Below the pieces are notes generated by a model. The model saw nothing but the letters and a program-made list of their open reading frames with translations. It was not told the origin of the DNA and made no database searches. 64,000 bases of DNA from the NCBI GenBank assembly GCA_038212445.1, contig JBBQUM010000003.1:124001-188000 (forward strand). Reading direction: 5' to 3'. This DNA comes from TMP-7 sp038212445 (GTDB lineage Bacteria > Acidobacteriota > Terriglobia > Bryobacterales > Bryobacteraceae). This document shows, in pieces, positions 1 through 8,848 of this stretch. The translations under genes were made by a program, and so were the position numbers. The stretch's first letter is position 1, and every line of letters starts with the position of its first letter.

Positions 1-1
1 G

Positions 2-1186
2 TACACCACCGCCTATCTGAAAGCGAATTATCCGGTGGAATTCATGAGCGCGCTGCTCACGTCGGAAACCGGGAACACCGCGAAGGTGGTGAAGTACATC
101 AACGAGTGCCGGGACATGAGCATCAAGGTGATGCCGCCGGACGTCAACGCCTCGTTCCAGGACTTCACGCCGGAGGTGGGCCACACCGCCAACGCGATCC
201 GGTTCGGACTTTGCGCGATTAAGAATGTCGGCGGCGGTGCGGTGGAAGCGATCATCAAGGCACGGGACGAAGGTGGTCCATTCAAGTCGATCTTCGAATT
301 TTGCGACCGGATTGATATGGGGTCGGTGAACCGGCGAGTGATTGAATCGCTGATCAAGTCGGGGGCCATGGATGGATTGGAAGGAACGCGGTCGCAACTG
401 ATGGCGGTGCTGGATGGCGCGATCGAATCGGGTCAGCGGGCGGCTCGCGATCGCGAATCGGGTCAGAGCGGGTTGTTCGCCGATCTGATGGCGTCAGCGC
501 CACCTGAAGACCATCCGTTGCCGAAGGTCCCGGATTTGACGGGCAAAGAGAAGCTGGCAGGCGAGAAGGAATTGCTTGGCTTTTATGTGACCGGCCATCC
601 GCTGGACGAGTTCGCCGATAAGGTAGCTGACCTGTCGACGCACACGACCGCCAACATCCAGGAAAGCGATTTGGAGAAGGGCACGGAAGTGAAGATGTGC
701 GGGATGCTGGGCGGAATTGCACGACGACGGTCAAAAGAGGGCAAGCCGTGGGCGTCGATGCAGTTGGAGGATCTTACCGGCACAATCGAGGCGATGTTGT
801 TTTCGACGCAGTATGAGCGCCTCATCAATTTCCTTCAGGAGGAGAAGGCTGTGCTGGTGAAGGCGACGGTGATGCCGGAGGAAAATGCTGCGCCGAAGCT
901 GAATATTCAGGACATCATTCCGCTGGACAACGTGCGGGTGGACCTTCCCACCTTGATTTCGATACGGGTCTGGGTGGACAAAAACGGAGTGGCGGACGGT
1001 GCTGCGGAGCTGAACCAGTTATTCAGCCGCAAGAACGGGCCAACGGAAGTTCGCTTACGACTGGAAAAGCCGCGGGACTTCTCGGTTATCCTGGATGTGC
1101 CGGTGAAAGTCCGGCCTGACCGTGAGTTCCTGGCGGAAGTCGCTCGGATTTGCGGTCCAGAGGCGATGGAGATTCTCGCTCGCTAA
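2..1186 (+). CDS. dnaE: DNA polymerase III alpha subunit, C-terminal part (5' end outside window)
   Basis: This is the C-terminal 394 residues of the replicative polymerase subunit. The frame is open from base 2, ahead of the first in-frame ATG at 44, so the gene begins before the window. The visible part holds the fingers-domain motif AYLKANYPVEFMSALLT, a helix-hairpin-helix region (FGLCAIKNVGGGAVEAI), and an OB-fold near KPWASMQLEDLTGTIEAMLF that is typical of the single-stranded-DNA-binding region of DnaE. The catalytic palm and PHP domains lie upstream and cannot be checked. The TAA stop is followed one base later by the accA start, so the two genes are probably co-transcribed. The family assignment is firm; the dnaE1 rather than dnaE2 assignment is inferred from the tau-side C-terminal extension. 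Confidence 0.95.
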   Translation, partial: YTTAYLKANYPVEFMSALLTSETGNTAKVVKYINECRDMSIKVMPPDVNASFQDFTPEVGHTANAIRFGLCAIKNVGGGAVEAIIKARDEGGPFKSIFEFCDRIDMGSVNRRVIESLIKSGAMDGLEGTRSQLMAVLDGAIESGQRAARDRESGQSGLFADLMASAPPEDHPLPKVPDLTGKEKLAGEKELLGFYVTGHPLDEFADKVADLSTHTTANIQESDLEKGTEVKMCGMLGGIARRRSKEGKPWASMQLEDLTGTIEAMLFSTQYERLINFLQEEKAVLVKATVMPEENAAPKLNIQDIIPLDNVRVDLPTLISIRVWVDKNGVADGAAELNQLFSRKNGPTEVRLRLEKPRDFSVILDVPVKVRPDREFLAEVARICGPEAMEILAR

Positions 1187-1187
1187 C

Positions 1188-2039
1188 ATGGCAGACACAG
1201 TTCAACAGGCTCCGGCCGGGCCGGTGACAAACGCCGCTTGGGAACGCGTTCAACTCGCACGGCACCCGAAGCGTCCACACTCGCTCGATTACATCCAGCG
1301 GCTCTTTACCGGTTTCCAGGAGATCCATGGCGATCGCGCCTTTGGTGAAGATTCCGCGATTGTAGCGGGGATGGGTTTCTTTGACGGCAAGCCGGTGATG
1401 GTGGTGGCGCAGCAAAAGGGTCGCGACACCAAGCAGAAGCTGCACCGGAATTTCGGAATGCCGAAGCCGGAGGGATACCGCAAAGCGATGCGGGCGATGT
1501 GGCTGGCGGCGAAATTTGGACGGCCGATTGTCACTCTGTTGGATACACCTGGCGCTTATCCGGGCATTGACGCAGAGGAGCGCGGGCAGGCGGAAGCAAT
1601 TGCCGTGAACCTGAGGGAGATGTCGCGGCTGGGGGTCCCGATCATCGTCGTGATCATCGGCGAGGGCGGGAGCGGCGGCGCGCTGGCGTTGGGCGTGGGC
1701 AACCGGATCCTGATTCTGGAGAATGCGGTTTACTCGGTGATTTCGCCCGAAAGCTGCGCGGCCATTATCTATCGCGACGCAGGGAAGGCTCCGGATGCGG
1801 CTGCGGCTTTGAAGATGACGGCGCCGGATTTGAAGGAACTAGGGATTGTCGACGTAATTGTGCCGGAGCCGCCGACGGGTGCGCAGACGGATCATGATAC
1901 GGCGGCTGAAAATCTGCGCAACGTGCTGCGCGGCGAGCTGGCCCTGCTGTCGGGCAAATCGCCGACGGAGCTGATTGACGAGCGCTACGACAAATTCCGA
2001 AAGATGGGCAGCTTCTTTATCGAGGCTCCGCAAGCGTGA
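1188..2039 (+). CDS. accA: Acetyl-CoA carboxylase carboxyltransferase, alpha subunit
   Basis: The 283-residue protein is the AccA half of the carboxyltransferase that moves CO2 from biotin-BCCP to acetyl-CoA, the first committed step of fatty acid synthesis. Recognisable family blocks are HPKRPHSLDYIQ, EIHGDRAFGEDSAIVAG, KFGRPIVTLLDTPGAYPGI and EGGSGGALALGVGNR; the last two form the crotonase-fold oxyanion region. I chose the ATG at 1188, one base after the dnaE stop. An upstream in-frame start at 1122 would lie inside dnaE and add residues absent from the family. The length is a little shorter than the roughly 319 residues of the E. coli protein. accD is not nearby, so the holoenzyme is assembled from separate loci. 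Confidence 0.96.
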   Translation: MADTVQQAPAGPVTNAAWERVQLARHPKRPHSLDYIQRLFTGFQEIHGDRAFGEDSAIVAGMGFFDGKPVMVVAQQKGRDTKQKLHRNFGMPKPEGYRKAMRAMWLAAKFGRPIVTLLDTPGAYPGIDAEERGQAEAIAVNLREMSRLGVPIIVVIIGEGGSGGALALGVGNRILILENAVYSVISPESCAAIIYRDAGKAPDAAAALKMTAPDLKELGIVDVIVPEPPTGAQTDHDTAAENLRNVLRGELALLSGKSPTELIDERYDKFRKMGSFFIEAPQA

Positions 2040-2302
2040 ACAAGCCGGCGTTAGTTGGAGTTGCTTTTGTCGCGCTGGTGTTCGCCGCGATCATTTACAA
2101 CTCATTCAATATTTCGAACGCGAAGGTGGAAGTCTGCATGGAGTTTGGAGGCCGTCAGAATTGTGCGACGGCGTCGGGGCAGACGAAGGACTTAGCGTTG
2201 CGTGCCGCCACGGGGGGTGCTTGCGCGCTGATTGCCGGCGGAGTGGGCGATACGATCGCGTGTGAGCGCAAGCAGCCGGTGACGGTGAAGTGGCTTAAAT
2301 AA
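2036..2302 (+). CDS. Small single-pass membrane or secreted protein of unknown function
   Basis: An 88-residue protein starting at a GTG that overlaps the accA stop by four bases (GTGA), which suggests translational coupling. Residues 5-21 form one hydrophobic helix, either a signal anchor or an uncleaved signal. The rest is a small outward-facing domain with four cysteines (34, 43, 63, 76) that could make two disulfides. I do not recognise a family. An internal stretch of this gene (about 2086-2175) recurs as a diverged fragment at 5420-5510, so the gene or a paralogue has been copied within the chromosome. The stop is followed within 10 bases by an insertion-sequence remnant. Confidence 0.7.
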   Translation: MNKPALVGVAFVALVFAAIIYNSFNISNAKVEVCMEFGGRQNCATASGQTKDLALRAATGGACALIAGGVGDTIACERKQPVTVKWLK

Positions 2303-2309
2303 GGGTTCG

Positions 2310-3560
2310 TCAGAAAAACTTGTGGGTTGATTCGGGCTCGGGCAGTTTGCCAAGTGAGTGATAGAGCGCGAGTTCGAGGCAGCGGAAGGTGCGGAACCCG
2401 TAGGATTTTCTCATGGTGACTTTGGCTTTGTTGTTTAGACCCTCGACGACGCCGCTGGAGAGCAGCTTTTGCGCGCGGAAATAGTTGAGGATCAGTTCGC
2501 GGTGCTGGCGCAATGAGCGAGCGATCTTCTTCATGGGCTCGATGCGGGAGCGCATCACCTGACGGCACCATTCGTCGAGAAATTTCCCAGCCCAGGTGGC
2601 GGCGTTGTAGTCCCAGAGTTGCTGAAAGGCTTCCTTAAGAAGGTACGCGCGGACGGTTCTCAGGTTGTAGCGGAGGAGGTCGCGGAGCCGGAAGCGCTGT
2701 TCGGTCTTCAGATTCTATTCACGTTTGAGCAGCAGCCAGCGTGACTTCTTCAGGACGGGCGTCCGGCCTTCCATGGCCATACGGCGCGATTCTCCGGCGC
2801 GGACCTCATCGAGAGCCTTGTTCATCTTCGCCACGATATGGAAACGATCGAGGATATGGGAGCCTCGGAGCACTTCTCGCGGATGACCTTCAAATAGGGC
2901 TCCCACATATCGGAACAGACGAAAACGATCTTGGAGGCCACTTCGTCGCCGATCATGGTGAAGAATCCTTCAGATCGACCTCGACGTTACGCGCCTGCTT
3001 TGGGTCGGAAAAGAAAGAACGATCGAATCCTTTCAGGTAAACGAACGTCAGGTACTTGTGGCCTTTGGCGTACTGGATCTCGTCGACTCCGATGGCGTCG
3101 ATCTGGCCGAGAGTGCGATGCCCCAGTCCAAAAGTGACGACATGCTCGACGGCGTCGAAAACCTTGTCCCATGAAGTATGGAATGCTTCGGCCGTTTCCT
3201 TCCACGAAAGGCGACGCGCCCAGCGGGCCAGAAACAGCATATAGGCGTTGGTCAAGTACGCTTGCCATCGCCCCAGGGCACTTCCTCGACAGCTACAATG
3301 CCGCAGCGGCGACAGTTGACGCGGCGCATGGTGTACAGAAGGAAGACGAGAAACCCCCACAGGGGAATGAACTCAAAGCGCCGTTCGGCGAGCTGGTCGT
3401 AACCGGGTGCCGGCAAATGGCAGCGCGAGCAGACTGCGGCCGAACCCTTGCGCGGTCGCACGGCCACTTCGATGCTCTTCTTGTCGGCACTGAAGTGGGC
3501 GTGCTGGTAGACAAAACCTCGGAAACGATGGCAGCGGTTTAGAATCGTGATCAGTTCCAT
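2310..3560 (-). pseudogene. Degenerate ISL3-family transposase
   Basis: Read from 3560 down, three frames together give an almost complete ISL3-type transposase. It has an N-terminal zinc-finger region (CSRCHLPAPGYDQL, then RRVNCRRCG), the central IDAIGVDEIQYAKGHKYLT block containing a catalytic aspartate, the DRFHIVAKMNKALDEVR block, and a C-terminal SSGVVEGLNNKAKVTMRKSYG block carrying the catalytic glutamate. The frame changes near 3260, in the 2910-2960 interval and again near 2870, and an in-frame TAG interrupts the C-terminal part near 2714. No full-length product can be made. The left edge at about 2303-2330 looks like an element end, but I found no matching inverted end beyond 3560, so the right end seems lost. 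Confidence 0.85.
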
Positions 3561-3771
3561 GGCGCGGAAGCGGGCGGCGAAGAATCTCTACCATAAACCG
3601 CTCCAGACCCGCGCGAGCCGCGGGATCGATAAACGCTGCGCGACTACTCAGGAGTGATTCGGCGCAACGCGACGCGTTCTTGGTGCCCGGTGCGATCTTG
3701 CTGCAGGTAGTCGGCGAAGTCGAAGGTCCGCTGGAATGCGATCGACGCTTCTTCGGCGCTGTCTAGCTTGC

Positions 3772-4527
3772 TCACGACTTGCTGCCGATAACGTATCCCC
3801 AGCGAATCGATCCAAGACTGATCACGGTCAGCAGGTATGAGCCGATTCCCTGGACGCACCGCGCATCGAGGCCGGCATCGCGCAGGGTGGCGGCGTATTG
3901 GTTGGTGTGGCGCACGTCCAGGATCAGCACACGCCCGCCGGACTTGAGCACCCGCGCGATCTCGCGCACGGCGGTTTGCCGCTCGTCGGCGTTATAGATG
4001 TTGTGCAACGCCATGCTCGAGAGGACGACGTTGAAGCTCGCGTCGTCGAACGGCAACTTGCGCGCATCACCCGTGTGTACTTCAACCTTGTCGGCCACGC
4101 CTTCGATCGTGGCGTTGTTAAGCGTGCCGGCCGGCGTGTTCCCACTGAGATCCTCGGCCTGCCACAAGTCGATCCCGACCGCGCGGCCGGTCTTGAGACG
4201 CTTGGCCGCGCCGATGAGAAACAATCCCAGACCACATCCCACATCCAGCACGCGCTCATCACCCCGCCAGACAATCTTGTCGAGATAATCTTCGCGCTCG
4301 CGCACCTTGCCGATCTTGCTGTCGTAAACCATCCACAAGCCCATCGCTCCGCAGCTCAGGCCGGCCCCGATCAGTGGGCGCGCGATCACCGCGATGAGGT
4401 CATGCCTTGACCACACACCCAGCAGCCTCGTGATCAGTGAGATGATGCCCAGCGCAGCGACGATGAACAGATTGCGCACGGCGCGCGGCGCGTCCAGGCC
4501 GTAGTTTGGTCGGTGATTATTTTTCAT
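3772..4527 (-). CDS. Membrane-anchored class I SAM-dependent methyltransferase
   Basis: A 251-residue protein with two predicted membrane helices (about residues 20-40 and 50-68) followed by a Rossmann-type methyltransferase domain. Motif I is VLDVGCGLGLFLIGAA (residues 93-108). Acidic residue GIDLW follows, then a motif II/post-II region, LPFDDASFNVVLSSMALHN, typical of Methyltransf_11/25 domains. The catalytic domain should face the cytoplasm. The substrate is unknown; membrane tethering would suit a lipid, quinone or small hydrophobic acceptor, but that is inference. It is a stand-alone gene between an IS remnant and a decay region. About 210 bases between it and the transposase pseudogene hold no recognisable gene. 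Confidence 0.8.
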   Translation of the reverse strand: MKNNHRPNYGLDAPRAVRNLFIVAALGIISLITRLLGVWSRHDLIAVIARPLIGAGLSCGAMGLWMVYDSKIGKVREREDYLDKIVWRGDERVLDVGCGLGLFLIGAAKRLKTGRAVGIDLWQAEDLSGNTPAGTLNNATIEGVADKVEVHTGDARKLPFDDASFNVVLSSMALHNIYNADERQTAVREIARVLKSGGRVLILDVRHTNQYAATLRDAGLDARCVQGIGSYLLTVISLGSIRWGYVIGSKS

Positions 4528-5093
4528 CCGTTGCCTTGGGTGAAGTGGGGCAATCTAATCTCGCGGACGCCCTAATGACAACAGACACCCGCGATCGCAC
4601 CCCCGGGCCTCCCGAAACCCCCGTCGCGCGCGCTGGGGGTTGGGGTTCATCGGCCTGAGCAGCCGTTGTCGATGAGCCGGCGGGTGGTTGCTCCCTCTGT
4701 TGTTGACCTGCGCGAGTGTGCTTGCTGAGCTCGCCTTCACCGCAAGACTATAGGATACATCCGAAGCCTCCCGACGTTAATTTACCGGCCTCACCCATGC
4801 CGCCGGCGCCGATCTGCGTGGTGATGTCGTAGACCCGATTCTGGTGCCGGGAACCGGGGCCAAGGGGCTGAAAGGCATAGTGTTCGCGTCGCGCGGACGC
4901 GATTACTCCAGTGTGACGGGGTAGCGTTTACCGTAGAGGGCAAACTAGTTCGAGAGCCAACTGGCTACGAACAGGAAAAGCTGAAGCCGCGCTATCCCAC
5001 ATCGGGTTCGCGGGCTGCGCGAGCCGAGCTTCCGGCGCCCATTGGAGCGTATCGGTGACCCACAGATTTCTCCGACGAGGCTAAATAAGCGTC
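4528..5093. other. Intergenic decay region with a kinase fossil
   Basis: No intact gene is supported here. On the minus strand, 4783-4833 reads YDITTQIGAGGMGEA, the glycine-rich loop that opens many bacterial Ser/Thr kinases, after which similarity stops. On the plus strand, 4840-4925 keeps a short open stretch ending in TAG that I cannot place. At 4616-4641 a GC-rich hairpin (AACCCCC paired with GGGGGTT around a CG-rich loop) may be a terminator or chance structure. The rest shows no codon structure I would defend. Confidence 0.45.
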
Positions 5094-5259
5094 CTAGCCG
5101 TTTTGGCAGAAGTAGTTCAGGCTGGAAAAGCAGGACAGACAGCCCTCTTCGCCCTTGGCAAATCTTTGGTTCTTGGAGGGTGACAACGGCGAAAACGGTG
5201 TCAGTCCCTGGCTTTTCCGAATCGAGGTTTTTCGCTACGGGCTGCAACCGGTTGCCTAC
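5094..5259 (+). repeat. Palindromic dispersed element, copy A
   Basis: First of three copies of an imperfectly palindromic element. It starts at CTAG (5094-5097). The left arm carries GGAAAAGCAGGACAGACA (5124-5141) and the right arm TGTCAGTCCCTGGCTTTTCC (5199-5218), which is nearly its reverse complement. Inner arms (TTCGCCCTTGGCA against a GGCGAAAACGG region) also pair. The right boundary is less clear than in copies B and C: the next CTA lies at 5256, as CTAC, giving 158 internal bases. That CTAC is the relict TAG stop of the duplicated gene end that follows. Confidence 0.85.
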
Positions 5260-5416
5260 TGGCCTAAGTCCTTCAAAAGACGTTTGGTCTCGCCTTCGGC
5301 CATACCCAGCCATTCGTTGGCCTTGGCGCAGTCGGCGTGGTCGAGGCTTTCGCGAGCGCTGCGCATACGCTCCTGCAGGCGTGCGGCTCCGGTGATGTAG
5401 TCGGCCCTTAGAGACA
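5204..5416. repeat. Direct duplication of the 3' end of the 5560-6450 gene plus the element's right end
   Basis: This stretch matches 5508-5720 base for base at a constant offset of 304 with no gaps. By my count there are about a dozen mismatches in 213 bases. It contains the right end of the palindromic element, the stop codon, and the last roughly 53 codons of the secreted-protein gene at 5560-6450. The upstream copy is cut off at 5416 and cannot encode a protein. Confidence 0.85.
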
Positions 5417-5419
5417 CGG

Positions 5420-5510
5420 CGCGATCATCTACAACTCCTTCAACATTTCGAACGCGAAGGTGGAAGTCTGCATGGAGTTTGGAGGCCGGCAGAATTGGTG
5501 CGACGGCGTC
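5420..5510. repeat. Diverged fragment of the small gene next to accA
   Basis: These 91 bases match 2086-2175 in the small membrane protein gene with four or five substitutions and one inserted G, which breaks the frame. The fragment lies exactly between the two direct copies at 5204-5416 and 5508-5720. It is not expressed in any sensible frame and is best read as a recombination relic. Confidence 0.85.
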
Positions 5511-5559
5511 CCTGGCTTTTCCGAATCGAGGTTTTTCGCTACGGGCTGCAACCGGTTGC

Positions 5560-6450
5560 CTACTGGCCCAAGTCCTTCAAAAGACGTTTGGTCTCGCCTT
5601 CTGCCATACTCAGCCACTCGTCGGCCTTGGCGCAGTCTGCGTGGTCGAGACTTTCGCGAGCACTGCGCATACGGTCCTGGAGGCGTGCGGCTCCGGTGAT
5701 GTAGTCGGCTCTGAGAGACAAGCCGCGGCTCTCTACTGACATCCGGAGGCTATCGAGGACGCTCATCGCGCCCTGTGCGGATGCGGCTGCTCCGATGTAG
5801 CGTTCGAGTGACTCGCCGCAGGCTTTGCGGGAGGCTTCCGGGACTTTCGCCCAATCGAGGCGGGGCATGTCGAACGATGCCGGCTGGCCTTTTGCGACCG
5901 GGATGTGCTGCTCCGGGATGCCGCTGGGACGCTCCATCTGCTGACCGCCGTACGGCATGGAGACCCATATTGGCAAGGATCCGCCGAGAGCCCGGACCCG
6001 ACCTGCGACCATGGAGATCTGGCCGGTGATGCGGGGGTCGTTCGGATACTGAGCGTTGAGCTGGTTCAGCATCAGGTAGGAGTTCTGGTAGCTGAGAATG
6101 GCTCCATTGCGATCGAGGTAGCGCGGGTCGGACCCGGAGAGTTGCATTGCGCCGACATTCTCGTAGGCGCCGGCCAGGGCGAGGCCCATGCCGACATCCA
6201 TACCTGTGGCGTTGCGCATGGCGTTGAGGTAGGCGAGCGTTTTGGCGGCGCGGACCATGCGGGCGGAGTAGCCCTCCTGTCCGCTGCGATACTGATTGGC
6301 GTCGTAGGAGAGCCCGCTCGAGAGTCCGCGAACATCCGATACGGACGCGCGACCGCGTCGCTGTTCGAGGATGGCGAGGGCGGTGTCAGTGGACTGCGCG
6401 AGGCAGCCCACAGCGGATACCAGTAAAAGTACAGCTACAGCTTTCTTCAT
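5560..6450 (-). CDS. Secreted protein of unknown function, last gene of the kinase-CsgG unit
   Basis: A 296-residue protein with a cleavable signal (MKKAVAVLLLVSAVGCLAQ). AVGC just before the cleavage region could serve as a weak lipobox, so a lipoprotein is possible. The remainder is helical, Ala/Ser-rich and has the low-hydrophobicity look of a periplasmic repeat protein. The C-terminal 80 residues (SLRADYITGAARLQDRM onward) resemble the last segment of the kinase encoded three genes upstream, which also ends in an amphipathic helical stretch; this is a visual resemblance only. It starts eight bases after the CsgG-like gene stop. Its 3' end is partly duplicated at 5204-5416. I do not recognise a family. 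Confidence 0.75.
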   Translation of the reverse strand: MKKAVAVLLLVSAVGCLAQSTDTALAILEQRRGRASVSDVRGLSSGLSYDANQYRSGQEGYSARMVRAAKTLAYLNAMRNATGMDVGMGLALAGAYENVGAMQLSGSDPRYLDRNGAILSYQNSYLMLNQLNAQYPNDPRITGQISMVAGRVRALGGSLPIWVSMPYGGQQMERPSGIPEQHIPVAKGQPASFDMPRLDWAKVPEASRKACGESLERYIGAAASAQGAMSVLDSLRMSVESRGLSLRADYITGAARLQDRMRSARESLDHADCAKADEWLSMAEGETKRLLKDLGQ

Positions 6451-6458
6451 ACAGTCCT

Positions 6459-7421
6459 CTACTTCTTGGTGGCCTTGTCGCCTGCCTTCGGCTGGGTAGA
6501 GCCGGAGAACGTGCCGATGGCAATCTTCTCGCGCACCGAACTGACGGTGACCGAGCCTACCGGAGCCGTGACGACGTCGAGCACTTCCTTGGTGGCGGGG
6601 TCACGCACTTCGCGGACGACGTGTTCGATCTGGAAAACGTCGCCGACAGCGACGCCCGAGGAGGAGCCGACGTTGAGGTAGACCTGTCCGCCTTCGACTG
6701 TGGCCACGGCGCCCTCGATGGAGCTGTCGCGCGAGGAGGCTGACAGTGCTTGTCCGTTGATCTGTTCGGCGAGTTTGTCGCAGGCCGCCATGACGGCCTC
6801 GCCGATGATGGTCTCGGCGAAATTCGATTTAGCCATATCGACGAAACCGCCGGCGCCGACGCCGCCGATGAACAGCGCAGCGCCGCCGCCTTTGCTGGTG
6901 CGTTTGGACTCGCCGCGGGCTTCGCCGGCCGACACCACTTCACTGGTCTCGGCGTCGAGGATGCGGTAATTGAGCACTACCACCGCTTTGCCTTCCGACT
7001 TGTAACCGCCGCCCGCGCCGCCTGCGCCGGGAACGATGACGCCGACGCCGGCGCGCTTACGGCTGTCGTCGCGGCCGAAGGTGACGATGTCGCCGGAGAG
7101 GATGAAGTCGGCGCCTCGGATTTGTCCGATGCGAGCCTGGGAGCCTTTCTTGACGCGGCCGCTGGCTCCAAAATCCTGCTCCTTGATCAACTCGCCGACG
7201 CGGGCGCGTTCGACGACGGTGAACTTGCCGCCCTGGGACACGCGCTTGACGAGCAGTGCCGAGATCCCCTGGCCAACGTTCACCTGGGTGCCGAAGACGG
7301 CCTGGATATCGGTCATGACGGTGGAATATTCAAACGGCTTGATGTCGATGCTCTTCTTCTGGGCGGCGAGGGGCAGCGCGAGCGCGGCTGCGCACAGCAG
7401 TATCGGTAAGTAGCGTTTCAT
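6459..7421 (-). CDS. CsgG-family outer-membrane-associated protein, paralogue 1
   Basis: 320 residues with a signal peptide (MKRYLPILLCAAALALPLAAQ). The CsgG-type domain spans about 20-215: VGQGISALLVKRVSQGGKFTVVER, in pieces, followed by LIKEQDFGASGRV and a GADFILSGDIVTFGRDD strand pair. The C-terminal part (VYLNVGSSSGVAVGDVFQIE) resembles the FlgT C-terminal fold. CsgG proteins form outer-membrane secretion pores in the curli system, but there are no curli subunits (csgA/B) or csgE/F here, and the lipobox cysteine of true CsgG is missing. A role as periplasmic or outer-membrane scaffold is therefore equally likely. It is 21 bases from its paralogue and clearly homologous along most of its length. 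Confidence 0.85.
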   Translation of the reverse strand: MKRYLPILLCAAALALPLAAQKKSIDIKPFEYSTVMTDIQAVFGTQVNVGQGISALLVKRVSQGGKFTVVERARVGELIKEQDFGASGRVKKGSQARIGQIRGADFILSGDIVTFGRDDSRKRAGVGVIVPGAGGAGGGYKSEGKAVVVLNYRILDAETSEVVSAGEARGESKRTSKGGGAALFIGGVGAGGFVDMAKSNFAETIIGEAVMAACDKLAEQINGQALSASSRDSSIEGAVATVEGGQVYLNVGSSSGVAVGDVFQIEHVVREVRDPATKEVLDVVTAPVGSVTVSSVREKIAIGTFSGSTQPKAGDKATKK

Positions 7422-7442
7422 TGAGTCTCCTGAATCTCGTTT

Positions 7443-8777
7443 CTATTTGGCCGGCGGCAGGACTTTACGGACAGCAAACCCGACCTGGGGTGCGGCATGT
7501 CCGTTGAAGGCGCCGATGGCGATACGCTCGCGAACCTCGGTAATGACGAGGTCGCCGACCTTTTCCAACTGCATGTCGAGCAGATCCTTAGTGACGGGGT
7601 CACGAATTTCCTTGACGATTTTGCTGACGACGAAGCGGTCGCACTTCTGGACCCCGTCGGCGCTGCCGCTGGACACGTAGACCTGGTTGCCGTTGATGTC
7701 GGCGATGCGGGTATCGATGTCGATGGAGCGCAGCGGAATTTTGCTCTCGCTGCCATTGAGGTCGGCCATCAGTTTGTCCATACAGTCCATGGTGGCTTCG
7801 CCGATGATGGTTTGGGCGAAGTTGGAACTGGTCATGTCGACGCCGCCGGCTGCGCCGCCGCCGCTGCCGAACGCGCCGAGATCGAAGCCCTTGGATTTGC
7901 GCTTGGACTCGCCGCGGGCCTCGCCGCTGGCAATGGTTTCGGAGGTTTCGGCGTCGATGAGGCGGTAGGAGACGGCGACTACGGCCTTATCCTCGCCAAG
8001 CTTCAGCTTCATGCCGGCGGCGGGCCCGAGCCACTTACCGCCGACGCCGCCGATATTGGTTTTCTTGTCGTCGCGGCCAAAGACGGTGATGGTGCCAAGC
8101 AGGATGGCGTCGGCGCCGAGGATGTTGCCGACCTTCGAGTTGGTCCCCTTCTTGACTCGCGAACTGGCGCCGAAGTCCTGTTCGGCGAGCACGGACTGAA
8201 TGTTCTCGCGCTCCACCGTGCGGTACTTCTGTGCTTCCTGGATGCGCTTGACGGCGAGGGCGGTCATGCCGTTACCGATGTTGCCCTGAGTGTTGAGCAG
8301 GGCCTGATCGGTGGACTTTACGGCCCCGTATTCGAAGTTCTTGAGGGCGATAATACGCTTGCGCTGGCCGGCGGGGATTTCGCAATTGAGGCTGGCGAGA
8401 TCGGTGTTGTAGCTAGCCGCGGGTGCACGAGTGGGTGCGGCAGCTTTGACGGCGGGAGCGGGTGCCGGCGCGGACGGTGGGGCACCGCCTGAGGCGAGAG
8501 TGACCAGGAGACTGTCGGACGCGCCGGCTTCCTTGAGACGGATAAGGTCGTCGGCGCCGAGGCTGGCTCCGCCATTGCCAGCCGCCTTCAGGATGGTAGC
8601 GTCGGGCATCTTCATCTTGATCATCTGCACAAGCTTGTCGGTGAGCGTGGCGGCTGGTTTGGCGGCTGCGGCGGCAGGCGCTTTCTTTGCGGGCGGGGCC
8701 TGCCCGGCAACGAGGGCAAGAGCGCCGGCAGCCAGCGTGGCCGCGACTGCGAAGCGGGATAGCAAACGGTACATCAT
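7443..8777 (-). CDS. CsgG-family protein with N-terminal extension, paralogue 2
   Basis: 444 residues. I chose the ATG at 8777 because GGAGAGG lies eight bases upstream; an earlier start at 8810 has no such site. After a signal peptide and an Ala/Pro/Lys linker there is a small helical module (LVQMIKMKMPDATILKAAG, then LIRLKEAGASDSLLVTLAS) of the type found in front of other secreted domains. A CsgG-like domain follows (KNFEYGAVKSTDQ, LAEQDFGASSRVKKG, GADAILLGTITVFGRDDK), then a FlgT-C-like end (VYVSSGSADGVQKCDRF). It shares most motifs with the neighbouring paralogue, including DAETSE and ARGESKR. It probably works with the kinase encoded just upstream. Confidence 0.85.
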   Translation of the reverse strand: MMYRLLSRFAVAATLAAGALALVAGQAPPAKKAPAAAAAKPAATLTDKLVQMIKMKMPDATILKAAGNGGASLGADDLIRLKEAGASDSLLVTLASGGAPPSAPAPAPAVKAAAPTRAPAASYNTDLASLNCEIPAGQRKRIIALKNFEYGAVKSTDQALLNTQGNIGNGMTALAVKRIQEAQKYRTVERENIQSVLAEQDFGASSRVKKGTNSKVGNILGADAILLGTITVFGRDDKKTNIGGVGGKWLGPAAGMKLKLGEDKAVVAVSYRLIDAETSETIASGEARGESKRKSKGFDLGAFGSGGGAAGGVDMTSSNFAQTIIGEATMDCMDKLMADLNGSESKIPLRSIDIDTRIADINGNQVYVSSGSADGVQKCDRFVVSKIVKEIRDPVTKDLLDMQLEKVGDLVITEVRERIAIGAFNGHAAPQVGFAVRKVLPPAK

Positions 8778-8848
8778 CTTTCGGTCCTCTCCAAATGCCT
8801 TCAACATCAATAGCGGAAACGATCCGCAAATTTCTTCAGAAAATCGAC

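Noticed and set aside
3373..3594. Possible gene end upstream of the transposase (minus strand, MVEILRRPLPRH)
   Set aside because: The short open stretch near 3570-3650 could be a regulator tail, but it is only about 30 codons and overlaps the IS remnant.
6459..7421. A curli (csg) secretion locus
   Set aside because: No CsgA/B fibre subunits, no CsgE/F, and the lipid-anchoring cysteine of CsgG is absent.
7497..8492. 331-residue plus-strand frame opposite the CsgG-like gene
   Set aside because: A mirror frame of the second CsgG paralogue; its repetitive Val/Asp/Gly content comes from the complementary strand and no motif is visible.
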